From contig NW_023503493.1 of the NCBI RefSeq assembly GCF_014529535.1, positions 17,578,001 through 17,642,000 of the forward strand: a stretch of 64,000 bases of DNA, given 5' to 3'. How positions within the stretch are numbered: position 1 is the stretch's first letter; each line of letters starts with the position of its first letter. The translations under genes and the position numbers were made by a program. This document shows positions 51,501 to 61,703 of this stretch, piece by piece. The notes under the pieces are model-generated. The model did not search any database. It saw only the letters and a list, made by a program, of their open reading frames with translations, and was not told the DNA's origin. Source of the DNA: Bradysia coprophila. Lineage: Eukaryota > Arthropoda > Insecta > Diptera > Sciaridae.

Positions 51501-54500
51501 TATTCTTAAATATTAGTTCTTTTAAGTCCATCTGAGTTTGGAATATAAATAAAATTAGATTGGATCTTTTGATGTGAAGAAGTTCTTGTCAATAAAAGTT
51601 CAAATCGCTATAGGTTCGCCAGGGGACAGAGGTCCTATAGGATTGACTGGAGAGACTGGTGCGCGAGGTACTGCAGGTGCACAAGGAGCTGATGGTGAAG
51701 CTGTAAGACACGATAATTACTTAAATGTAGTACGCCTTCAATGATTAAGTTAATATAAATTTTCTTTTATTAAGGGTAAGCCTGGTCCTGTCGGAATGAA
51801 AGGACATTCTGGCGCACCGGGAATGATTGGTCTTCCAGGGTTGCGAGGTAATATTCCATTATTTTTCTTTATTCGGTAATTTTCTCTAGCTGAAAGGGCT
51901 CTATATCTGAATTTATAAAAGCTGAAATATCACACTATTCTATTTCTATTTCTTTTCAATACATATAACAGGTTCACCGGGAATTCCTGGGTCAAAGGGA
52001 GAAACAGGAAGTCCAGGACTGCCTGGGCAAGATGGCCCAATTGGAAAAACTGGGGAAAGGGGATTGCAAGGACAAATAGGTCTGCAAGGTGCTCAAGGTG
52101 AGCCTGGCGCAAGAGGAGAGCGAGGAAATCCCGGAATTCCCGGCGAAGCTGGAACAGCTGGAAATCCTGGAGAACGTGGACCCATTGGACCACAGGTAAG
52201 GATAACTATTCACACCGTAAGTCCGCTGCAAATTCAAACTGAAACGCACAGCAACCCAACCAAATGCAGCATTGTATTTATTCAACTCACTTTATTATCA
52301 TATTATAAAAATACGTTAAAATTTATTTTTTAATTCATTGGTTCATCCATCGAAAATTCAAATTCTGAAGCGCACTTACAGACTAGCCCGATGTTTATGA
52401 ATCCAATTATAGTATACTAGTAGAATACCCTGAAAGCTATTTTCACGCTTCAAAATATCGTTTCAGTTTCAATATATAATATCTTCCGAGCTTCACGTAT
52501 GTATCCTCAGCTCGTAACGTGAACAAAGCCTGAATTCATTTGAGTTTCAATAATAACTGATAGAATGAAAATTCATTTCGATCTACCAGAAATAATATTT
52601 TACCGTAAAAAACTGATCAGTCGGTAAAATGTTGTTTCTGGGCGATCAAAATGTATTTTCATGCAGTTTATAATATCCAAAAAAAACACGTCATCGCCTT
52701 TAAAACACGTAAATTTGTTCAAATATCAAATTCATTCATTTCTTTTCAGGGATTGCATGGCTTCCCGGGACAGCAAGGTAACACTGGATATACCCAATAC
52801 CCTGCTTAGGCTTGATGAATAAAAACTAAAATCGACCCGAAACATTTTATCTTTCAGGTGCTCCTGGACCTCACGGCCGAAAAGGAGATCAAGGTGCTAT
52901 TGGTTTAAAAGGAGAACAGGGAAAGTCAGGAAGACAAGGTCTGCCAGGAGAAATGGGGCCGCAAGGATTAATTGGATTGACAGGACAGAAAGGTATATCA
53001 CTCTGTGATCATAATAACCACAAAATAACCTTTGTTTGTAGGAGCAAGAGGTGAACAAGGCACAAGGGGTGATATAGGTCTAACTGGACCACCAGGAAAG
53101 CCAGGGGACACAGGTTTAGTTGTAAGTAAAACTTTCGTCTAGATATTGTTTTTTTTTCTTCAGGGAAATGATTCAATTTGAAGTGAAATTATAAGAGAAA
53201 TTGAATCAATGAAATTAAATCTGAAACAGAATTTCATTGATTCAATTTCTCTTATAATTTCACTTCAAATTCTAATTTGTAGATTATTTCAGTCACTATT
53301 ACTGATGAAAATATTCCATTGAAATAATTCAACATTTTAATATAGGGTTCTCCTGGAGAGGCTGGACCACCGGGTATGTTGAGTTTATTTAAATTAAGCA
53401 AATCTGCAAGTCCCAACGGAGAGCAAAGTCTCTGACAGTGTAATGACAATTTACCAATTTATTTAGGTAATCCTGGAGTACCTGGAAGCAAAGGATCTAT
53501 GGGTGAAATGGGACGTCAAGGAAATCCTGGTGAAATTTCACAGAATGCAGAATGTATCAAAACATAAAACTAAAAAAGAGATATTATTTTAGGTTTACAA
53601 GGTCCTCCTGGATTACACGGAGCACAAGGCTTGAAGGGAGAGAGTGGTAGCCAGGGAGCTGCTGGAATTCAAGGAGTCCAAGGAATTGCTGGCAATCCAG
53701 GTGATTTCATTAAATATCCTTGCATATGCACTGCATTATGCAGCATGGAAAAATAATTTTCTTTGCATTAAATTCCTTGGTTGATCTACATTTCATTATG
53801 TTATCTTTATTTTTAATCAAGGTGAAAGAGGCTTTCCGGGCATGCCAGGACCAATGGGAGTTGCAGGTAATATCTCTGGCTTCAAAAATTTCTTTGCAAT
53901 ATCATTGACTAAAAATCTGATTTTATAGGCGAAAGAGGTGAAAGAGGAGCAGCAGGTGAAATGGGACAGACTGGAAAACCTGGAAAAGACGGTCAGGCTG
54001 GACAGGTAAATAATTGTTGACTTTCCACTTTTTTCAAATTCGCAAATAATCTATTTTGAATATACTTCTAATTTTGTAGCCTGGTTTACCTGGTCCTCCT
54101 GGAATGATTGGACCTGCAGGAGACCGAGGTGCTGAAGGATCACCCGGAAAAATAGGTAAATTTATTTTTTAAACCATTAAACTAAATATGGAAACGTACT
54201 GTCTAAATCAATTTGTCTTTTTAAATAGGTCCACAAGGACTTCCAGGAAGAATTGGTGATAAAGGTCCATCTGGACAAATTGGTTCTTCAGGGCCTGCAG
54301 GTCCTCCAGGTAAACGAACATTATAAATTAATTCAACTTGTAGGAAACTTTCATGCAAAACTGTTTTTCATGAAAATTGCTAAAACCGATGCTCATGAGT
54401 TCACTGTATCCTATGTAGGACTTGTGACTATAATTATTTGTCCATCATCTGTTATCGATAGTTGTGGTCTGATAATACCATGTCAAATCTGATAAAGTAA

Positions 54501-56389
54501 AAGATTTTCAATCGGTGGAAAATCGTAGATTCGGAAATCACTGTCTGTGAAAGTCGTTCTTTGACTAAAGCAGAAAAAGACAAAGTCATTTTTGAAACAG
54601 TTTTTCGATGGACACAGGTTCCGGCCTTTCTTGAGCTATACAGAAGATAGTTTAACAGTCTGAATGAAATTTTTAGGGCTGCCTGGTAATCCAGGACCAA
54701 TGGGCGAAACTGGTAGAGTAGGTGAACGAGGAATGCGTGGAGAGACTGGTTCACAAGGTATTGATGGTCAACCTGGACCGAGAGGAAAGCCAGGACCTCA
54801 AGGTATTGAGGGCGGTAAAGGGGAAAGAGGAGATGTTGGTGAAAAAGGTAAGTTGCACCACAGATTACTATGCTACTACGACTACGAACTGCTCTTAAGA
54901 CCATTGCATTGTATCCAAATATTTTGTAACCTGACGTGATTGTGCTGAGTGAGTTGAAATACATTAGCTGGAGTAATTTGAAAACTTAACAAATGGTTGA
55001 TAGAAAATCTATGTTTCATGTCATAATGCTACAGAATTTAAATCTTACTAAATATCTATCACAATTATCAAGGAATTAAGGGTCATCGTGGATACAATGG
55101 GCTTCCTGGAGCACAAGGCCAGCCAGGTCCATCTGGTGAAAAAGGTGATGCTGGAACCGTTGGACCTCCGGGACAACAAGGTAACAGACAGACAGAGTGA
55201 TATCTGAAATATATAAAAACCAAAAATATTTTCAATACCGGTACATTCGTTACGATGTACGTATACTATATTGTTGTCATATTTTGTAGGAATGATGGGA
55301 CCAAAAGGACCGCAAGGTCCTCCAGGAAATACTGGACCACAAGGAGTTGCCGGACAAATTGGGCCACGTGGTCCTCCTGGAAACGAGGGAAAACCTGGAG
55401 TTATTGGTTCTCAAGGGCCGCCGGGACCTCCTGGACCACCTGGAGAAGGTATTGGCTATGATGCAGCAACTTTAGCAGCGTTGTTTGGTCGACCATCTGG
55501 CAACAGCAAAGGACCTGATCCGAATGATCAGCCATTCAATATTTTCGGTGAAAATGGCATAACTGATGAAGAAGCGCGAGCATTAGTACTTAAGGCGTAC
55601 GAACAAATAAAAGTACAATTCGAACGATTCAAGAAACCCGACGGTCAAAAACAATCACCAGCTAAAACATGCAAAGATCTTTTTATAGCCCATCCAGACC
55701 TAAAATCAGGTCAATATTGGATTGATCCCAACGAAGGCGATATACGTGATGCAATTTTAGTCTTTTGCGATTTGGACAGTGACAAAAAAGCATCGTGTGT
55801 CATACCACAGCCACGACGTTCTGGTAACATAACATATCGAGGAAGGGATAGTGATGTTTGGTTAGGTGAAATGGATAATGGAATGAAGGTAAAATCTAAG
55901 CTTAGGACAATGTTGGATAATGCTATCAACTCTAGTATTAACTATTTTCCGTGAAGATGACTTATAAAGCTGACAGTAACCAGTTGGGATTCTTGCAAAT
56001 ACTTTCCAGCCATGCATCTCAAAATATTACTTTTCATTGCAAGAACATTGTGGCTAATTTCGATAAGAATCGAAACACGTACCGTTACGGTCTTAAGCTG
56101 CTTGCCTGGAATGATGCAGAGATAACTGCAAGAGGATCACAAAGACTTAAATACAATGTTATCGAAGACGGATGTCAAGTGAGAACCTGTCTTTGGATTT
56201 TTCTGGTGATATAACTGATTTCTTTTTGTGTACTTATTTTAGGAGTACACGTCTGCTTGGCAGAAGACAGTGTTGAGCTACACAACCGAAAAGGCAACTA
56301 GATTGCCATTTATAGACGTTAATATTCGGGATGTTAGTAGTAAGGATCATCAGTTTTGGATTGAGGTCGGATCAGTTTGTTTCTATTAA
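45575..56389 (+). CDS. Fibrillar collagen alpha chain (complete, 40 exons)
   Basis: Secreted fibril-forming collagen. Forty phase-consistent exons total 4629 nt, 1542 aa: signal peptide (about 1-22), Lys-rich then Asp/Glu/Tyr-rich stretch, short VWC module, minor helix, N-telopeptide-like linker, uninterrupted main triple helix (codons about 261-1274), and COLFI C-propeptide. Exons: 45575-45803, 45866-45928, 46094-46138, 46202-46477, 46611-46805, 47089-47097, 47153-47242, 47303-47365, 47426-47461, 47531-47664, 47863-47961, 48092-48128, 48188-48268, 48580-48606, 48769-48920, 49080-49179, 49238-49372, 50054-50116, 50398-50541, 50602-50709, 51058-51137, 51190-51298, 51614-51702, 51775-51847, 51972-52195, 52750-52777, 52858-52992, 53042-53121, 53346-53373, 53467-53529, 53593-53700, 53822-53866, 53929-54005, 54080-54155, 54229-54309, 54677-54847, 55073-55180, 55290-55888, 55957-56178, 56243-56389. 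Many helix exons have lengths that are multiples of nine, as in vertebrate fibrillar genes. AATAAA at 56391 and 56400. Confidence 0.92.
46202..46477 (+). other. Collagen exon 4: short VWC module
   Basis: Encodes a von Willebrand factor C-like stretch with cysteines at [14 protein letters not shown] and ERC: six cysteines instead of the ten of a full VWC domain. A Thr/Pro-rich linker and the first Gly-X-Y triplets follow. VWC at the N-propeptide is typical of fibrillar collagens. Confidence 0.8.
46776..55451 (+). other. Collagen main triple-helix exons
   Basis: Exons 5 (end) to 38 (start) encode Gly-X-Y triplets without interruption by my reading. The N-terminal cross-link site [13 protein letters not shown] (exon 10) and the C-terminal site [13 protein letters not shown] (exon 37) match the vertebrate type I helical cross-link sites around Lys87 and Lys930. 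The two lysines are 843 residues apart in this model, the same as in vertebrate alpha1(I). The helix ends [12 protein letters not shown]. Confidence 0.88.
53175..53271. repeat. Perfect 42-bp-arm inverted repeat in collagen intron 28
   Basis: 53175-53216 and 53230-53271 are perfect reverse complements (42 of 42) separated by 13 bases. They lie wholly within the 224-bp intron between exons 53042-53121 and 53346-53373, and would form a very stable RNA hairpin. Confidence 0.95.
55452..56389 (+). other. Collagen COLFI C-propeptide
   Basis: Exons 38-40 encode the fibrillar collagen C-terminal domain, recognisable from [58 protein letters not shown] and GSVCFY. This domain drives chain trimerisation and is removed by BMP-1/tolloid-like proteases. 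Six cysteines remain of the canonical eight. The two absent ones are at the positions following TC-DL (FIAH) and after DPNEG (Asp in place of Cys). Confidence 0.93.
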
Positions 56390-56529
56390 TAATAAAGTCA
56401 ATAAAGCCACTTAAAAAATTTGATCTGTTTGATATGGATGGAGATGTTTTTGGTATAGCACTGCTTCTAGCATTACTGTAGGAAATATTAGGAGGCTGAT
56501 AGTATCAGGTAGGCATGGCCGAAAATGAT

Positions 56530-56820
56530 TTTGTTTATCAATGATTATTACTTATTACCGACTATCGATAATTCTTTCTACCGAAAATTAATCAAAAAAA
56601 TATCGATTATAATTACCAAAATATTGATATTGTGATAAAACAATAAAAATACTAACAAATACAAATACAGGCAGGAATGTTATCATTTTTGTCCATTCGA
56701 ATAAGAAAAAATTAATAATTATTAAAATATCGATTTTTTGATTATCATCGATAATTATCAAATTATTGATAATGATACGATTATTCCTTTTGATTGATAA
56801 TATCGATAGAACATCTCCCA
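56530..56820. repeat. ATCGAT/GATAAT-rich low-complexity block
   Basis: Repeated interleaved words such as tatcgata, gataatta and attatcaa occur on both strands, giving many short self-complementary stretches. Borders are not defined. Confidence 0.45.
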
Positions 56821-57140
56821 CGTTTAATTAGAATAGACTTTGCAACTCTTTCGTACAGACAGTAGTCATGATTTCTTCCAATACGCCTCAAAAGGACCAA
56901 ACCCTTCGATCTCGTCGCATGACGAACAACAACTAACAAAGCTCCCTTTAGGGAGTTATAACTCACCATAGCGAATGGCAAAGTAAATCAATGGATTCCT
57001 TGTGAAATAATGTTGAATTTAATCCTCTTATTCAGCTGTTGTATTGTTTTGTTTCAACCAATGTTGAAAAAACAAAAAGAAAAAAAAAGTTCAATAAAAT
57101 AGTGGTTAACGTTAAATGTGGCACACAATGACTTCATTTT

Positions 57141-57225
57141 TGCTCGTCTCGTTGGTCGAGTTGGATAGGCGCTGGATTTATGAACCAGAGGTTGCTAGTT
57201 CAGCCCAGCTGTGGACATTATGAGC
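57141..57225 (+). mobile_element. tRNA-related SINE head
   Basis: tggtcgagttgg fits a Pol III A box. About 40 bases later aggttgctagttcagccc resembles a degenerate B box, with a ctgg/ccag anticodon-arm-like pairing between. No acceptor stem closes, so a functional tRNA is unlikely; a tRNA-derived SINE fragment is the better reading. Confidence 0.6.
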
Positions 57226-57589
57226 AAAAATGCTTTCACTTCAGATTTTGATGTCTAGTATGTTTCACTAAATAAAAATTCAATAAAATACACAGAATCA
57301 ATCTATTTGAAAATTGTTCATGTACATTCTAATTATGCAAGTGATGGTGCTATAATATTCTTAGAGAATCTTTGATTATTGTGATTAAGATTTCCTTATT
57401 TTTTCCTTTTCAATTTTGAATTTCCAATTACCTGTAAATTTTGGAATTACACCTCTTGTGCTAAAAAATAGTCTAACAATTTCCCAAGACTGTTGGAAAT
57501 CTTTGTATGTAATTTGGATTTGTGTCCACTCCCACATAATATTAGTTATTTACGTATCGATTGAGGAGGCCGAAAGAGTTACGTATTAA

Positions 57590-57710
57590 GTTTTGTATGC
57601 TTGCTAAGAGGACCGAAAGTAAAGAAATGTCAATTCAAGGGGCGAAAGCGAAAGCTTTCGCCCCGCGAATTGACAGCTTTACTTTCGGCCCTCTTAGCAA
57701 GCATACAAAC
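57590..57710. repeat. Hairpin with about 60-bp arms
   Basis: Left arm gttttgtatgcttgctaaga...and right arm ...tcttagcaagcatacaaac are reverse complements over nearly the whole length, with the centre at gcgaaagcgaaagctttcgc near 57650. Essentially no loop. Confidence 0.85.
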
Positions 57711-57760
57711 TCATTTGCAACCATCAACTCATTCTACATCAACAGTTCTTTTTCTGCATA

Positions 57761-58344
57761 CCAACTTCGTACAACCCGAGACGAAAAGCTCAGGGGCGCA
57801 GATCGCAACAACCAGGACCTTTTTACAACAATTGACTTTTGAAGAAGTACCTTCGGGAGTTTAAGCAGAGCTATAGCTCTTCCCTTACCCGCACATCACG
57901 CAAAGTGGCGAAAAGAAGAAAAATCTGTTTTAACCTAGAGAACTAGCGGCGGCCCTAGGATTTTTTGGAAATATCTTTCAATAAGGTAAAGTTACCTATT
58001 TCCAGCAGTAGATGGCAAAATAAAAAAATCATGCAAACTTTAAAATACTAGTCCAAGTTAAAAGTTTGCTGTTTAAAAGTTTTGTGTAAGAGGCTGGCGG
58101 AAGCAACTGAAGATGGTCAGATAACTCTGACATATGACCGTCGCCGCTAGTTCTCCACTTCTCCAGGTCGAAACAGCTTTTTATTCTTTTTTCCACTGTT
58201 TTAAGCGATGGAAAGGGAAGAGCTGTAGCTCTGTTTGTCGTGCCGAAGGGTATTACCTTAAAAGTCAATTGTTGTGGAAAGGTCGTGATTGTTGCGATAG
58301 GCGTCCCTGAGCTTTTCGTCTCGGGTTCGGTTGAACGAAGTTGG
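57761..58344. mobile_element. Foldback element, ~190-bp arms
   Basis: Left arm (57761-57955) reads ccaacttcgtacaacccgag, then gacgaaaagctcagggg-type sequence, caattgacttttgaag, agctatagctcttccc and gagaactagcggcg. Right arm (58150-58344) is its imperfect reverse complement. The interior has no coding capacity. The segment near 58110 (gatggtcagataactctgac) is related to sequence in the hAT-type element near 19530. Confidence 0.75.
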
Positions 58345-58529
58345 TTCGAAATGGGTCTGTTTCTCAACGTTGATTCCATCGGCCTGAATTTTGTTTTTTT
58401 TTTTTCTTCAACCATGAACTTGTAACACAGTAAGCTTTGGAGTCATTCGTTCATTATATTTTTTCTAAAAATTCAAATCGATTTACTCTTTTTTGGCTGC
58501 TTCTTTTTTTTAAATTAAATTATAAAAAA
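58345..58529. other. Gelsolin leader/promoter region
   Basis: T-rich sequence just upstream of the gelsolin ATG at 58530. No defined start site. Confidence 0.35.
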
Positions 58530-61500
58530 ATGGACAAAATTAACAGTAGCAAAGTTAAGGATGTTTTCAAAAATGTTGGAAGAATGAAAGGCCTGGAAAT
58601 ATGGCGCATAGAGGTGAGTTCATAAGCTTTGACGAGTTTTGTTGGCTCATCTTTCCACTTTTCGGTCAGAAATTCGAAGCTGTGCCATGGCCTAAAAGTG
58701 AATTTGGTAAATTTTACACGGGTGATTCGTACGTGATTTTGAGCGTAAGTACAAGTTTAGTGTTGAGCGGCAGTTGGGTTTATTATTTTCAACTGATAGA
58801 CGAAAGAAACCAACGGTGTCTTGTCCAATGATATTCATTACTGGATAGGCAATGAGTCTACTCAGGATAAGTACGGTGCTGCAGCCATTTATACAGTTCA
58901 TTTGGGCGATCAACTAAGCGACCGGGCGCCACAACACAGAGAAACGCAAGAACATGAGTCGAGTCTATTTCAAAGCTATTTCAAAAAAGGTGCACGGTCA
59001 TTTACATATCACCCAACGTATCAACTACAACGTAAACGTTCTACATCTCAATAGGAATCCGGTATTTGGATGGTGGTACAGATAGTGGTTTTAATAAAGT
59101 AACTACGAATGCTGAAGGTGAACCACGTTTGTTCCGCATGAAGGGTAAACGAAATGTTCGCATACGTCAAGTACCACTAACTATCCAGTCGATGAATCAG
59201 CATGATTACTTTTTACTCGACTCTGGTCGTAAAATATTTGTCTATCCGCCAAAGATGATGAACAATTTTCAAAAAACGAAAGCGAACGAAATTGCGAAAC
59301 AAATACGGGATCAAGATCATAACGGAAGAGCCAGTGTTCACATTTTAGATCATCCGATTTCGTACGATGACCGGAAAGAGTTTTTTGGTATTTTAGGGTG
59401 TACATCATCGAACCCTGCAATACCGGACGTACAAGAAGAAGACGACGATGATGTTATTGAAATGAAAGAAAATGCTACAATTACGTTGTACAATGCAACG
59501 ACGAAGCCTGGATATTTCACTACTTCTACGGGTGGATTGTTGAAGATTTCTTCTAAGCCATTGAGGCAAGAGATGCTGAAGACCGATGTAAGTGGAAATG
59601 GTTCCCGATGTTGGCCTCATTTCTTCTAAAAAATTGTTACTAAAAATAGATTTGTTCAATTTTGGACACCGGAATCGGAATTTTTGTGTGGATTGGCAAA
59701 GAAGCAAGTACCGAAGACAAGGCGCTCGCTATGTCGAAAGCTCAAGAATTTATTACTGCAAATAAGTATCCCAATTGGACGCAACTTCACAGAATAGTGG
59801 AAGGGGCAGAACCGGTAAAATCCAACATTCTTTTTCTTAAATCTAGAACCTTAGTGCTAATAGTGCTAATTAAAGAAAGAATTTGAGGAAGAGTACATAT
59901 AGTCGATGTACAGTTTACTGTGTTATAGCCATTTGTGTACAGATGTTTAGTTGATATGTATTAACGAAGTAAATACAGTTGCGGTCAGGTTAACATTCAA
60001 ATTGCTTGTCCCTGACTGTAGCCTTCAAAGATCGACATATCCTAATTACTTCCGATTCGATTTTCGACGAGTGACGACTTTAAAATAGACTCTACTTCCA
60101 CCAAGGTTCAATTCAAGCAATATTTTGAAACATGGAAAGAAACCCTCATGTGCATTGACTTTGCGAAAGGGTTACATTATCTAAATTCAACTGAACCAAT
60201 TCTCGGATGAAAATGACTACATTAAAATGCCCATTTTTCCATACCAAGGTTCAATTCAAACAATATTTCGCAACATGGAGAGAAAGCCAACAACATCGTA
60301 TTCAACATAAAAAGATCGCTGGGAAAGGTCGGTTCAATTCGTATTTAAGGAATATTGACCAGTCAGTGATGGTAACTCTTTTAGACTCGGTCGAATTTCA
60401 TCCATCGACATTGCATAAAAAGAAGAGTGGCCGTGGTGGTTTTATGACGGATGACAATGGAAAAGGAAATGTCGAACTGTGGCGTGTCCAAAATCGTGAG
60501 CTGGTCGTTGTTCGACAGGAAATGCAAGGAATGTTCTTTGATAGAAATTGCTATCTGATCAAATACAGTGCGCTCAATAAAGGAGGTAGCGTCATATACT
60601 TTTGGCAGGTGTGTTGAAATAGAAAAATCGTTTCAAGGACGAAGATTCATCATGTTTTGTGTTCCTCTACTACGTGAAGGGAAAGCATGCGTCTGTATTA
60701 GACAAAGGTGCGTCTGCAATATTGACGGTTAACATGGCTGAAAAAATGGAAAGTGGAGCCGTCCAAGTTCTGGTGAATCAAGGCTATGAACCGCGTCATT
60801 TTTTAAAAATATTCATGGGAAAGTTTGTAATTTCCTGTGGCAGCGCCGAGGAGTTTCTGAAGAACAAGGACAGTGGTATCAAACCGAACGAGAATCGACT
60901 GTTCAAAATTCGCGGTACTAATGAATATAACGTCCATGCCGAGCAGATGAAGGCAGTCGCTGCCTCTTTAGCGTCTGATGACACGTTTATTATGAGCACT
61001 CCTGCTACCACTTATGTCTGGATGGGAGTTGTAAGTTCATGTGATTGGAATTTGTCATTTTTCTCAATAAGTTCATGCACTTTAGGGTACATCGGAAGCT
61101 GAGAAGGAAATGGCTAAAAACAACGTGGAACGTATATCACCGGGTAGTAATGCAATCATAATTCAAGAGGGAGCCGAACCCCCCGAATTTGTAAGACGAT
61201 TTTTTATTAATTTAAACCTCGATTTAAACATAAAGTTGATTCAAGACTGATCTTAATTTAGTGGAAAGCACTTGGCGGTAAAGGTGACTATGACCGAGAG
61301 TTGGACAAACCAGGTGCTCCGTTCTTGGACACTCGTTTATTTCATTGCAAAGTGAGGAATGACGGCAAGTTTGTGGTACGGGAAATTTTGAATTTTTATC
61401 AAGACGATTTGGACATCGACGATGTATTCATATTGGATGGCGGCGATGAAATCTACGTGTGGGAGGGAATAGACTGTTCGGAAGAAGAAAAGGAGAAATC

Positions 61501-61703
61501 GATGCAATTGGCCAACGTAATGCTCGTCGTTTTTTGGTCATTTTCGATCAGTTTGACATTAATTTTTTCTGCAGACTTACATTCAAACTGAACCATCTGC
61601 TCGGACACCGGCATCAGTGAATATCATTACCATTCAGCAGGGTAATGAGCCCAAAAGCTTCAAACAACTCTTCCCGAAATGGAAGAATAACTTTTGGAAA
61701 TGA
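58530..61703 (+). CDS. Gel: Gelsolin (cytoplasmic form)
   Basis: Calcium-regulated actin severing and capping protein. Exons: 58530-58613, 58670-58744, 58800-58989, 59055-59587, 59650-59814, 60249-60608, 60680-61030, 61086-61190, 61262-61516, 61575-61703 (2247 nt, 748 aa, all phases consistent), the normal size for six gelsolin repeats. Repeat signatures are GLEIWRIE..., [13 protein letters not shown] and DIHYWIG (G1), [15 protein letters not shown] with the [10 protein letters not shown] stretch (G2), [13 protein letters not shown] (G3), [12 protein letters not shown] and GNCYLIKY-like [11 protein letters not shown] (G4), [17 protein letters not shown] and YVWMGVGTSEAE (G5), [18 protein letters not shown] and [16 protein letters not shown] (G6). 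No signal peptide, so this is the intracellular form. A diverged duplicate of the exon 6 start lies in intron 5. Confidence 0.94.
60096..60210 (+). other. Duplicated exon-6 start in gelsolin intron 5
   Basis: Positions 60096-60150 closely repeat 60239-60293, including the acceptor-like ccaag and the codons VQFKQYF-TW. If used, this copy would be in phase after exon 5 and read 34 further codons to TGA at 60208. It is either a decayed exon duplication or an alternative terminal exon giving a protein of three repeats. Confidence 0.6.

Larger units (their letters stand above)
56390..57589. other. Intergenic downstream of collagen
   Basis: Collagen polyadenylation signals at the left edge. From about 56530 to 56820 comes an AT-rich stretch dense in ATCGAT, GATAAT and ATTATC words, likely transposon-derived. 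The SINE described at 57141-57225 follows. No gene. Confidence 0.45.

Noticed and set aside
54452-54964. 170-codon minus-strand open frame across collagen exon 36
   Set aside because: Antisense of Gly-X-Y codons; collagen exons regularly give long antisense frames.
57141-57225. Genuine tRNA gene
   Set aside because: No acceptor stem pairing and a weak T-loop motif; better explained as a tRNA-derived SINE.
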